DNA from: an uncultured Lachnospiraceae bacterium
GTDB taxonomy: Bacteria; Bacillota; Clostridia; Lachnospirales; Lachnospiraceae
NCBI GenBank assembly: GCA_900315945.1
Contig: ONAZ01000013.1
Span: 1 to 64,000 of the forward strand
Length of the DNA: 64,000 nt
Reading direction: 5' to 3'
Positions 16,417 through 23,396 of the stretch are shown here, piece by piece; within the stretch, counting starts at the first letter, position 1; each line of letters starts with the position of its first letter. A program made the translations under genes and the position numbers. The notes under the pieces were generated by a model. It made no database searches, was not told where the DNA came from, and saw nothing but the letters and a program-made list of their open reading frames with translations.

Positions 16417-18321
16417 ATGGAAACTAAGAAGAGACTTAGTGGCGTAGAAAAGTTCGCCTATGGTATTGGCGCTGTCGGCAAAGATATGGTATATATGCTT
16501 TCAGCATCATATGTACTATATTATTTCCAGGATATTATGGGTGTTAATACCATTGCCATGGGAATTATTCTTTTTGCAGCGCGTATCTTTGACGCGTTCA
16601 ATGATCCGTTAATGGGTGTAATTGTTGCAAAAACTAAGACTAAGTGGGGTAAATTTAGACCTTGGCTCTTAATTGGTACACTTACTAATGCAGTGCTATT
16701 ATTCTTAATGTTTGCTGCACCACCATCACTTGATGGAGGCGGATTAATAGCATATGCTGCTGTAACATATATCCTTTGGGGTGTTACATACACAATGATG
16801 GATATCCCATATTGGTCAATGATTCCTGCTTTTACAGAAGCCGGAAAAGAGAGAGAAGGATTATCTGCTCTTGCAAGATCTTGTGCTGGTGTTGGTTCTG
16901 CATTAATTACAATTATTACAGTTATGGCTGTTTCAATGTTAGGTGGATTCTTCGCTGATACAAAAGTAGATAACATTACTAATACTTATAATAATGCTAA
17001 TAAAAATATGACAGCATATGTAATCGAGCTTGATTCCGATGGTAACCCAACTGAAAAGGTTACAACATATACTAATGACAAAAACCAGATCACTGTAAAT
17101 GCTACAGGTATTGATAAAGTGTTTGAAAGTGGTAATGTTGATGTAGAGGGTTCAGATGTTCAACAATGGAAGGGAATAGGATTTACTCAGGATAATGCTA
17201 ATTATGAAGAGACCATTAATGGAGTAAAGCTTACAAAAGAAGATAAGGATAATAATTCTAATCAAATGACATTTGTAACTGATTCTGCGGATTCTAAAGA
17301 TGCAGCATTAGTGATATATGTAAAGGAAGATAACTATAATAAGATAACTGCTAGTGATACATTAACAGCAAATGTTGATATTACATCTACTCACGAAGTA
17401 GAGAGACTTGGTTTCAAGTACTTTGCACTTGGAGTTGCTATATTGTTTGTTGTATTCATCTTAATAACATGTATATTTGTTAAAGAGAAGTCTAATGTTG
17501 ATATGCAGACAGCTTCAGTTGGACAGATGTTCAAAGCACTTGTACAGAATGATCAGGCTATGACAATTGTGTTCGCAATTGTATTAATTAATACAGCGAC
17601 ATACATTACATCTAACTTGCTTATTTATTTCTTCAAGTATGATTTGGGTGGAACAAATTGGAATGGACAATATACACTATTTAATACTTTCGCGGGTGGT
17701 GTTCAGATTCTTGCTATGATGATATTGTTCCCATTACTAAGAAAGTTTGCCAGCACGCTGAAGATATTCTATATTTGCGTTTTCTCTGCTATATTTGGAT
17801 ATATAGTGTTGTTTATAATGGCTGTTATGGGTGTTCAGAGCGTATTTGTGTTCTTCGTTCCAGGATTCTTTATTATGGCTGCTATAGGTATTCTAAATGT
17901 TGTTATAACGGTATTCCTTGCTAATACTGTTGATTATGGAGAACTAAAGAATCATCGTCGTGATGAGTCGGTAATATTCTCTATGCAGACATTCGTAGTT
18001 AAGTTTGCATCAGGTATTGCAGCATTAGTTGCCGCAGCATCATTGGCACTATTTAATATTCAGGAAGATGCCAAAGCTGTTCTTAATATGGAAAGTATAA
18101 CTGAAACAGTAAAGAATAGTGGTGTAGTTGATTCAGCAGATGGTGGCGCAGTACTAGGTCTTCGAATTGTTATGACTATGGTACCAATTTTTGTTCTAAT
18201 AATTGCTATTGTTCTTTTCAGAGCTAAGTATAAGCTTACAGATGAGAAGCTTGATGAGATTACAACAGAGCTTGAAGCTCGTCACGCAGCTGAGGGCGAA
18301 CCGAAGGCGAAAGAGGCATAA
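16417..18321 (+). CDS. GPH-family sugar:cation symporter with large extracytoplasmic insert
   Basis: This 634-residue transporter is of the MelB/UidB type. Twelve hydrophobic helices are recognisable. The cation-site motif FDAFNDPLMG lies in helix 2, and TKWGKFRPWLL is the family loop signature. The family is normally about 450-480 residues. Here a hydrophilic insert of roughly 150 residues (about 178-328), rich in Asn, Thr and Asp, separates the two six-helix halves after helix 5, on the likely outer face. It probably imports a glycoside for the GH2 enzyme; the insert could help capture it. GAAATGGAGAAATGAG lies upstream of the ATG, and a terminator follows the stop. Confidence 0.9.
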   Translation: METKKRLSGVEKFAYGIGAVGKDMVYMLSASYVLYYFQDIMGVNTIAMGIILFAARIFDAFNDPLMGVIVAKTKTKWGKFRPWLLIGTLTNAVLLFLMFAAPPSLDGGGLIAYAAVTYILWGVTYTMMDIPYWSMIPAFTEAGKEREGLSALARSCAGVGSALITIITVMAVSMLGGFFADTKVDNITNTYNNANKNMTAYVIELDSDGNPTEKVTTYTNDKNQITVNATGIDKVFESGNVDVEGSDVQQWKGIGFTQDNANYEETINGVKLTKEDKDNNSNQMTFVTDSADSKDAALVIYVKEDNYNKITASDTLTANVDITSTHEVERLGFKYFALGVAILFVVFILITCIFVKEKSNVDMQTASVGQMFKALVQNDQAMTIVFAIVLINTATYITSNLLIYFFKYDLGGTNWNGQYTLFNTFAGGVQILAMMILFPLLRKFASTLKIFYICVFSAIFGYIVLFIMAVMGVQSVFVFFVPGFFIMAAIGILNVVITVFLANTVDYGELKNHRRDESVIFSMQTFVVKFASGIAALVAAASLALFNIQEDAKAVLNMESITETVKNSGVVDSADGGAVLGLRIVMTMVPIFVLIIAIVLFRAKYKLTDEKLDEITTELEARHAAEGEPKAKEA

Positions 18322-18353
18322 ATTAGTACTAGTATATGCTAGTTATAGAAATA

Positions 18354-18392
18354 AAAAAGCGGTTTGGCGTTGATGAGCCAAGCCGTTTTTTT
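18354..18392 (+). terminator. Intrinsic terminator after the symporter
   Basis: CGGTTTGGC (18360-18368) pairs with GCCAAGCCG (18377-18385) with one G-T pair, then seven T residues. The 3' half plus downstream promoter (18375-18440) is repeated at 21978-22044. Confidence 0.9.
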
Positions 18393-18414
18393 GTGACCTT
18401 TTTTCATATTTTAC

Positions 18415-18439
18415 TTGACAATATATATATATATATAAT
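18415..18439 (+). promoter_or_regulatory. Promoter with (AT)8 spacer, secreted paralog 1
   Basis: TTGACA (18415-18420) is followed directly by eight AT units that run into the TATAAT at 18434-18439. The spacer is only 13 bases. The sister promoter at 22017 has nine AT units and a 15-base spacer. Gain or loss of an AT unit would move the spacer by 2 bases, a known basis of phase-variable promoters. Confidence 0.6.
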
Positions 18440-18483
18440 TAATTCATCGTTTATGAAATATATATATAAGGAGGAGAATGGTT

Positions 18484-18909
18484 ATGGAAAAAACGAAAAA
18501 TAATAAGGTTCTTGTAGCGTTATGTATGGTATCTATAGTGCTTTGTTGCGCATTTATTCCGGTAAAAAGTGTGGAAGCGTCAATGTCTGCGAGATTTATG
18601 GATTCACGAGAAATTGACAGGCAAATTAATGAGCACTATAATTCGATGAATACTTACCAGTCTGCAAGGGATTCAATTGATACGGCACAATGGACAGAAT
18701 CAAGTTGGTTTTCTTATTGCTTTAATAATATGATGTATTTATATGAAAAAGATGTTTGGGGGTGTTATGTGTTTACAAGACTTGCAATGATTAATAGTGG
18801 TTGTAATGTGGTGGCTTTGGAGTATACTGACGGATTTTGTTGTGTAGAACATTGGAAAGCAGTTGCATTTGATGGAAGTAGAGTTTATCAAACCATTTGT
18901 TCTAAGTAA
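18484..18909 (+). CDS. Small secreted protein, paralog 1 (unknown family)
   Basis: This 141-residue protein has a clear signal peptide: basic start, hydrophobic core around LVALCMVSIVLCCAF, and likely cleavage after VEA near residue 32. I do not recognise the mature part. The same-length protein at 22088 aligns over its whole length. Shared elements are the signal peptide, a Cys 15-16 residues before GCNVV, and a C-terminal AFDGSxxYQ. These invariant cysteines could form a disulfide. The ATG at 18484 was chosen because AAGGAGG is 8 bases away and it aligns with paralog 2; the ATG at 18478 is too close. The terminator behind it is split by an IS element. Confidence 0.75.
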   Translation: MEKTKNNKVLVALCMVSIVLCCAFIPVKSVEASMSARFMDSREIDRQINEHYNSMNTYQSARDSIDTAQWTESSWFSYCFNNMMYLYEKDVWGCYVFTRLAMINSGCNVVALEYTDGFCCVEHWKAVAFDGSRVYQTICSK

Positions 18910-18993
18910 AATATATATATAAGATTTGGATTAATTAAAAAGGCGTTGTAGCTTAGTGATATGTACCCAGAATCCTGGACACATATTTACGAA

Positions 18994-19794
18994 CTAGGCT
19001 GAACACATGGATGCTATCCTGTATTGCACAGGTGGCATCCATTTTGTTTTCGCCTGAATTCTTTTGTTATTATAGTAATCTATATACTCTTCAACGGCTT
19101 TTGAGAATTCCTCGAATGAAGAGTATTCTTTCTCGTAGCCGTAATACATTTCATTTTTTAATCTTCCAAAGAATGTCTCCATAATACAATTATCATAGCA
19201 GTTACCTTTTTGTGACATGGATTGAATAATGCCGTGTTCTTTTAATACATTTCTATAATAAGCATGCTGATACTGCCAGCCTCGATCAGAATGAAATATA
19301 AGACCTTCAACCTACGGAAATTTATCAAAAGCCTTATTTAACATTCTTGCTATCTGTTCGAGATTAGGACTCATAGATAGATCATATGAAATGATTTCAT
19401 TTGTATTCATATCTAATACTGGCGATATATAACACTTTCCCCATGAAAAATTGAACTGAGATACATCCGCTGTCCATTTTTGTAAAGGAGCGGTTGTGCT
19501 GAAATCTCTATCTATTATGTTGTCAGCAATCTTTCCTACTTTACCCTTATATGAGTGGTATTTTTCCTTTGGACGTTTGCCCATTAATCCAGATTCATGC
19601 ATAAGACGTTGAACACGTTTATGATTCACATGATATCCACGATTAACCAACTCCTGATGCACACGTCTTACACCATACCTTCGCCTATTCGATTCAAAAA
19701 TACTTTTTATTTCATCTAGTATTTCTTTATTGCGTTCAGCAACAACGTCTTCCTTACTTATCTCATAATAGTAAGTCGATTTAGACAGGGGCAT
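18994..19794 (-). pseudogene. IS3-family transposase OrfB of element A, broken by an amber codon
   Basis: This is the DDE integrase-type half of an IS3 transposase. Both pieces lie in one frame and join as ...AFDKFP-stop-VEGLIFHSDRGWQY... through a TAG at 19312-19314. The amber codon removes the second Asp (HSDRGW) and the Glu (NCYDNCIMETFFGRLK) from the N-terminal product. The first Asp (TADVSQF) is present. The frame opens upstream of the ATG as KAAIIKELREQGYQLKYLL, as expected when OrfB is made by -1 frameshifting from OrfA. Without suppression the element cannot make an intact transposase. Confidence 0.88.
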
Positions 19795-19811
19795 AGCTTT
19801 AAGAAGATACT

Positions 19812-20378
19812 TTAGTTGGTATCCTTGTTCCCTGAGTTCTTTAATGATTGCTGCTTTTTCGTTTTGAGACGCGCAGCTTCCTTTTCTTCTCTCAAGGCGA
19901 TCTCTTTTTTTATCACTTCGATTTCAGTTTTCATATATTCATTTTCAGCCCTTAATCGGATTAGTTCTTCATATTCTGATTCATTAGGCTTTGGTGGCTT
20001 TCTGGTTCCTACCTTTTTCATATCTGGATCCTTTGGTTTACGACCTTTCCTCAGTATAAGATCATTATAACCGTAAATCTTATATTTGCGAACCCATTGA
20101 TAAAGCTGATCAGCATTAAAGCCTGCTGAAATAGCGACAGAGCTAACAGATTCTCCTGCTCGAACCTTAGCAACTAAAGCATAACGGTCTTTTGAAGTCC
20201 ATTCTTTATTCTGATTATTATGTCGCAAAGCATCTGGACCACACGATTCTTCAATCCTAACCCATTTACGAACTAATTGATGAAACCTTCTGCTACCTAT
20301 ACCGTCTGGAGTATCAGGATATTCACCACGATAATACAATTCAACACATTTTCTTTTAAACTCATAACTGTAACGCAT
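19812..20378 (-). CDS. IS3-family transposase OrfA of element A
   Basis: This 188-residue protein has two helix-turn-helix motifs (near residues 15-45 and 60-95) and a C-terminal leucine/glutamate-rich coiled coil that ends in a lysine-rich frameshift zone (KTKKQQ). It binds the element ends and supplies the N-terminal part of the OrfAB transposase. AAGGAGG lies 7 bases before the ATG at 20378; the longer reading frame upstream crosses the element B junction and was rejected. The insertion of element B has separated it from most of the region upstream of its start. Confidence 0.88.
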   Translation of the reverse strand: MRYSYEFKRKCVELYYRGEYPDTPDGIGSRRFHQLVRKWVRIEESCGPDALRHNNQNKEWTSKDRYALVAKVRAGESVSSVAISAGFNADQLYQWVRKYKIYGYNDLILRKGRKPKDPDMKKVGTRKPPKPNESEYEELIRLRAENEYMKTEIEVIKKEIALREEKEAARLKTKKQQSLKNSGNKDTN

Positions 20379-20462
20379 AAAAATACCCTCCTTACTGGGT
20401 TGAGGTGACCCCAAAAAGTTAGACTTTTTAAGCGTAGCAGTTTTATGGCTGCTACGCTATTT

Positions 20463-21281
20463 TTATGCAGCCAAGAGGCGAAGCCTGTATTGTACAGGGC
20501 TTAACCATCCTAGTTTTTCTTTAATTCTTTGTTCATTGTAATACTTTATATATCGCTCAATTTCTGATTTTAATTCTTCATAACTGTAATAAACAACTCC
20601 GTAATAGATTTTCTGCTTAAGAAGACCAAAGAAGTTCTCCGTAACTGAGTTGTCGTGACAGTTTCCTTTTCTGGACATACTCTGAAATATTCTTTCTTCC
20701 TTAAGACGATGAGAATAAGTTTTCATCTGATATGCCCAACCTTGATCCGAGTGAAAAGTTCTGCGATATGGACAATCAGATGTTACATCTATAGCCTGTT
20801 CTAACGCATCCATCACATTTTGAGCAGACGGGTGTTTTGATATTGCAAAACTGATAATCTCACCATTACACATATCCATAAATGGATCCAGGTAGAGCTT
20901 CTGCATAGTCATATGACCTTTAACATCAATCTCATAATACTTAAATTCAGTCGTATAAGTCGTAATCTTTTGGTGAGGTATGTGTGTGTTAAATCGGCGT
21001 CGGATTCTATTAGGGGCAATAGTTCCAACTTTACCCTTATAAGAGCTATATTTACGGCTTTTTCGAGTAAATGATGTAACCTGCAAATCAAGTTTTTGCA
21101 TAATTCTTTGTACTTTCTTTTTATTGATACAGTACCCTTGATTTTTTAGTTCTCCTAACATTCTACGATAACCGTAATCTTTATTTATCTTTCGAATCGC
21201 AAGCATCTTTTCTTCGATTTCTTTGTCCGGATTTTCTCTATCAAATCTTTTTTGCCAATACATATACGTTGCTTTAGGCAT
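20463..21281 (-). CDS. IS3-family transposase OrfB of element B, first catalytic Asp replaced by Tyr
   Basis: This 272-residue DDE integrase-type protein has an HTH_21-like N-terminus and an rve domain. The second and third catalytic residues are present (FHSDQGWAYQ and NCHDNSVTENFFGLL). Where relatives have TDxTEF, this copy reads TYTTEF, with a TAT codon one transversion from GAT. The reading frame is otherwise full length. The change should abolish strand transfer, so the element is probably immobile in this copy despite intact frames and a clean target duplication. Confidence 0.88.
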   Translation of the reverse strand: MPKATYMYWQKRFDRENPDKEIEEKMLAIRKINKDYGYRRMLGELKNQGYCINKKKVQRIMQKLDLQVTSFTRKSRKYSSYKGKVGTIAPNRIRRRFNTHIPHQKITTYTTEFKYYEIDVKGHMTMQKLYLDPFMDMCNGEIISFAISKHPSAQNVMDALEQAIDVTSDCPYRRTFHSDQGWAYQMKTYSHRLKEERIFQSMSRKGNCHDNSVTENFFGLLKQKIYYGVVYYSYEELKSEIERYIKYYNEQRIKEKLGWLSPVQYRLRLLAA

Positions 21282-21304
21282 TCCGGTATAAGAGAGAAGG
21301 TCTT

Positions 21305-21889
21305 TTAGTCTGAAGTCTCCTCGGAGGCTGTTGATGACGAGCGCCGTTCTCTCATTTTTTCCTCGTCCTCTAAACGCAGTCTCCCCAGTTCTTTAAAAAA
21401 GGCATTCTCGATTCTTAATTTAAGGAGTTCTTCCTCTAGTTCTTTTACATGTTCAGCACTAGTATCAACAATGTGTTCTTCTGGTTTTATAGATTTACAA
21501 TCTATCTTAGATTTATCCAAAGTTTTATTCTTACCTTTCTTTTGAGGTCTCAATGCATCAGGACCAGCGATACGGTATCGATTAACCCACGCAGCAATAA
21601 CAGAAGGATTTTTGATTCCTTCCTGAAGAGCTATTTCCTGATAAGAGAGCTCGCTTGATAGATATAATTCTACAATATCTAATTTCTTTTTAAAAGAATA
21701 CACTGTCTTCTTTCGTGAGCGAAATAAACCACTATCACCATATTTTTTATAGTTAGCAACCCATTGTCGAACCAATTTCCTATCTGACACGGAATATTTT
21801 GCCGTAATGTACCTGTACCCACCTTCATTATTAAGATAATCATTGACGACTTGCTTTTTAAATTCGTAGGTATACTTGCTTTTACCCAT
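21305..21889 (-). CDS. IS3-family transposase OrfA of element B
   Basis: The 194-residue protein has two helix-turn-helix units (SKYTYEFKKQVVNDYL and SYQEIALQEGIKNPSVIAAW) and a glutamate/leucine-rich coiled-coil tail. It is the DNA-binding partner of OrfB. The ATG at 21889 is preceded by GGAGG about 9 bases upstream, at the right end of the element. An upstream extension to 22009 would run out of the element and was rejected. OrfB starts 24 bases downstream in another frame, as expected for programmed frameshifting. Confidence 0.88.
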   Translation of the reverse strand: MGKSKYTYEFKKQVVNDYLNNEGGYRYITAKYSVSDRKLVRQWVANYKKYGDSGLFRSRKKTVYSFKKKLDIVELYLSSELSYQEIALQEGIKNPSVIAAWVNRYRIAGPDALRPQKKGKNKTLDKSKIDCKSIKPEEHIVDTSAEHVKELEEELLKLRIENAFFKELGRLRLEDEEKMRERRSSSTASEETSD

Positions 21890-21977
21890 AAAAAACGACC
21901 TCCAAAAGTAAGATTTTATAGGTCTAACTTTTGGGGGTCGGTTCAGGTTTTTCCAGTAAAGAGGGTTCATATCATTT

Positions 21978-22044
21978 GAGCCAAGCCGTTTTTTGTGACC
22001 TTTTTTCATATTTTACTTGACAATATATATATATATATATAATT
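21978..22044 (+). repeat. Direct repeat of terminator half plus promoter (second copy)
   Basis: Positions 21978-22044 repeat 18375-18440 almost base for base: GAGCCAAGCCG, a T run, GTGACCTTTTTTCATATTTTAC, TTGACA and an AT run. The differences are in the T run (six versus seven) and the AT run (nine versus eight units). TTGACA lies at 22017-22022 and TATAAT at 22038-22043, giving a 15-base spacer. This marks a tandem duplication of the promoter-gene unit before the IS insertions. Confidence 0.85.
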
Positions 22045-22087
22045 GCTTTTGTTGTTTTTTGAGTATATATATTAGGAGGGAAAAGTT

Positions 22088-22513
22088 ATGAGAAAAACAA
22101 AAAGTAAAAGAATGGTTGTTGCATTATGTATGGCTACTGTAGCGTTTTGTTGTGTGTTTGTTCCTATGAAGAATGTAGAAGCAGCAGGAGGCTTGATGGA
22201 TAGGGGAACAGTTTTTCAAAAGGCGATGGAAGAATGGAATTCCTATAAAGCGGCGGAGAGTGCGTTGATGAGCATAAGTCAGGAGCCGGTTGATCCATAT
22301 AGGTCACCTGGAAATGGTCTACAGTATTTGGTGTTAAGATACCACAAAACACTATATTTTTGTTATTCTTCTATTTTTGAAAAAATGGGTAAATATGGAT
22401 GCAATGTTGTTGGCATAAACTATACTGGAAACTATTATGTTGGAGTTACATCTTTCGAAGCATATGCGTTTGATGGAAGTAAGCAGTATCAGGATTTAGC
22501 TAAATTACCATAA
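22088..22513 (+). CDS. Small secreted protein, paralog 2 (unknown family)
   Basis: This 141-residue protein has a signal peptide (VVALCMATVAFCCVF, likely cleaved after VEAA near residue 32). It has the same length as the product at 18484 and shares its promoter, signal peptide, the spaced cysteine pair ending in GCNVV, and the C-terminal AFDGSxxYQ. The central mature region diverges strongly, as seen in rapidly evolving surface or antagonistic proteins. AGGAGGG lies 8 bases before the ATG. No transporter, immunity or protease gene is adjacent, so a bacteriocin role has no positional support. A terminator follows at 22563. Confidence 0.75.
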   Translation: MRKTKSKRMVVALCMATVAFCCVFVPMKNVEAAGGLMDRGTVFQKAMEEWNSYKAAESALMSISQEPVDPYRSPGNGLQYLVLRYHKTLYFCYSSIFEKMGKYGCNVVGINYTGNYYVGVTSFEAYAFDGSKQYQDLAKLP

Positions 22514-22562
22514 CTAATAATCGAATCTATTTGCGATAGATGTAATAATAGATAAACTTATC

Positions 22563-22592
22563 AGCTTCGGGTTTCGTGCTCGGAGCTTTTTT
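22563..22592 (+). terminator. Intrinsic terminator after secreted paralog 2
   Basis: AGCTTCGGG (22563-22571) pairs with CTCGGAGCT (22579-22587) using two G-T pairs, followed by a T run. Confidence 0.8.
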
Positions 22593-22624
22593 ATTTTTTT
22601 ATAATTATAAGAAATAATAAAATA

Positions 22625-22690
22625 TTGACATATTGATAGAGTATGTTATTATAATATTAACATATGAACATACAATCATATGCTAATATT
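22625..22690 (+). promoter_or_regulatory. Promoter and operator of the metal-efflux module
   Basis: TTGACA (22625-22630) is followed by TATTAT (22647-22652, 16-base spacer). Immediately downstream, AATATTAACATATG (22653-22666) and CATATGCTAATATT (22677-22690) form an inverted repeat with one mismatch around 10 bases. It contains ATGA-N8-TCAT, the kind of dyad bound by ArsR/SmtB sensors. I infer that it is the target of the regulator at 25632. Confidence 0.6.
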
Positions 22691-22708
22691 TTTTGAGAGG
22701 TAATTGCG

Positions 22709-22927
22709 ATGAAGAAAACATATAAGATTGAAGTAGATTGCGCTAACTGTGCTAATAAGATGGAAGAGGCAGCTAAGAACACTGAAGGCGTTAAGGATTG
22801 TGTAGTTAATTACATGACACTTAAGATGAAGGTGGAATTCGACGAAGGTGCTGATGTTGATTCAGTTATGCAAAGTGTTCTTGCTAACTGTAAGAAAGTA
22901 GAAGATGAGTGTGAGATTTACTTGTAA
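22709..22927 (+). CDS. Stand-alone heavy-metal-associated (HMA) domain protein
   Basis: The 72-residue protein is a single ferredoxin-like HMA domain with the metal-binding Cys-x2-Cys in DCANCANK at residues 11-14. A further Cys pair occurs near residues 61 and 68. Such proteins carry Cu(I) or Zn/Cd to P1B ATPases. The ATPase at 23397 lacks an N-terminal HMA domain, so this looks like its detached metal-binding unit. GAGAGG precedes the ATG. A 435-bp palindromic element separates it from the ATPase. Confidence 0.88.
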   Translation: MKKTYKIEVDCANCANKMEEAAKNTEGVKDCVVNYMTLKMKVEFDEGADVDSVMQSVLANCKKVEDECEIYL

Positions 22928-22928
22928 T

Positions 22929-23363
22929 CATATGTAGTGCTTTTATGAAGTGATTTAGATGTGGTGCTAAGTATTAGATATGCATTTACTCTAATTATTT
23001 AAGCTAAGATTATTACGATTTTTTGTTTCGTTATGCATTTATAACATTAGTTCGAACTTAGAAGATATAAGTAATTGATTAATCCAGTGGAAATCGTGCC
23101 AAGGACGGCACGATTAGGTGCGAACTGGCTGAGCCAGATTGAGCACCGGTCCACGTCATATGTCGTAAGGAAGCAACCCGCTTGCGGGAGGATTCCTTAC
23201 GATATAAAAACATAACACTTTACATCAATTACTTATATATTCTTAGTGAAGAACTACCGTTATAAATGTATGACGAAAATGAAAAATTTGTAATAATCTT
23301 AATATAAACTATAATAAATGCATATCTAATACTTAGCACCAACAAAGAATCGCACTACATATA
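22929..23363. repeat. Long palindromic repeat family, copy X1
   Basis: This 435-bp gene-free stretch has imperfect inverted arms of about 150 bases each. They begin ATGTAGTGC and end GCACTACAT and include GTGCTAAGTATTAGATATGC with its complement. The head holds CGTGCC/GGCACG (23095-23112), then GGTGC (23117-23121) pairing with GCACC (23143-23147) around a CTGGC/GCCAG hairpin. A third hairpin, TCGTAAGGAA/TTCCTTACGA, spans 23163-23203. The head and part of the right arm (CAATTACTTATATATTCTTAG) recur in copies X2 and X3. No protein-coding potential is seen. Confidence 0.8.
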
Positions 23364-23396
23364 AGAAGCAGACATAATGTTTAGAAAGGACATACT

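Larger units (their letters stand above)
20401..21945 (-). mobile_element. IS3-family element B, nested inside element A
   Basis: This 1545-bp element has terminal inverted repeats at 20401-20426 and 21920-21945, matching at most positions (core GACCCC-x-AAAAGTTAGAC). It is flanked by the 3-bp duplication GGT (20398-20400 and 21946-21948), in line with IS3-family insertion. It carries orfA and orfB on the minus strand and lies in the same orientation as element A. Confidence 0.88.
18962..21969 (-). mobile_element. IS3-family element A, interrupted by element B
   Basis: The ends are a partly matched inverted repeat: left TGTACCCAGAATCCTGGACA at 18962, right end TGAACCCTCTTTACTGGAAA read inward from 21969. 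Without element B the unit is about 1.46 kb and carries orfA/orfB on the minus strand with an IS150-like frameshift layout. Element B sits about 20 bases from the right end. A TAT target duplication (18960-18962 and 21970-21972) is possible but requires moving the left boundary by one base. Confidence 0.8.

Noticed and set aside
16521..16976. 151-codon frame on the minus strand inside the symporter
   Set aside because: It is a mirror of the strongly supported GPH transporter and has no ribosome site or family resemblance.
18934..18961. tRNA-like start GGCGTTGTAGCTTAGT beside element A
   Set aside because: It looks like a tRNA D-arm start (GTAGCTTAGT), but no anticodon or T arm follows on either side of the IS. 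The stretch reads better as the 5' half of a terminator.
22929..23363. Interpretation of X1 as a known riboswitch (c-di-GMP, FMN, cobalamin, SAM)
   Set aside because: None of the conserved core sequences of those classes is visible, and copies X2 and X3 lie at the 3' ends of genes, not in leaders.
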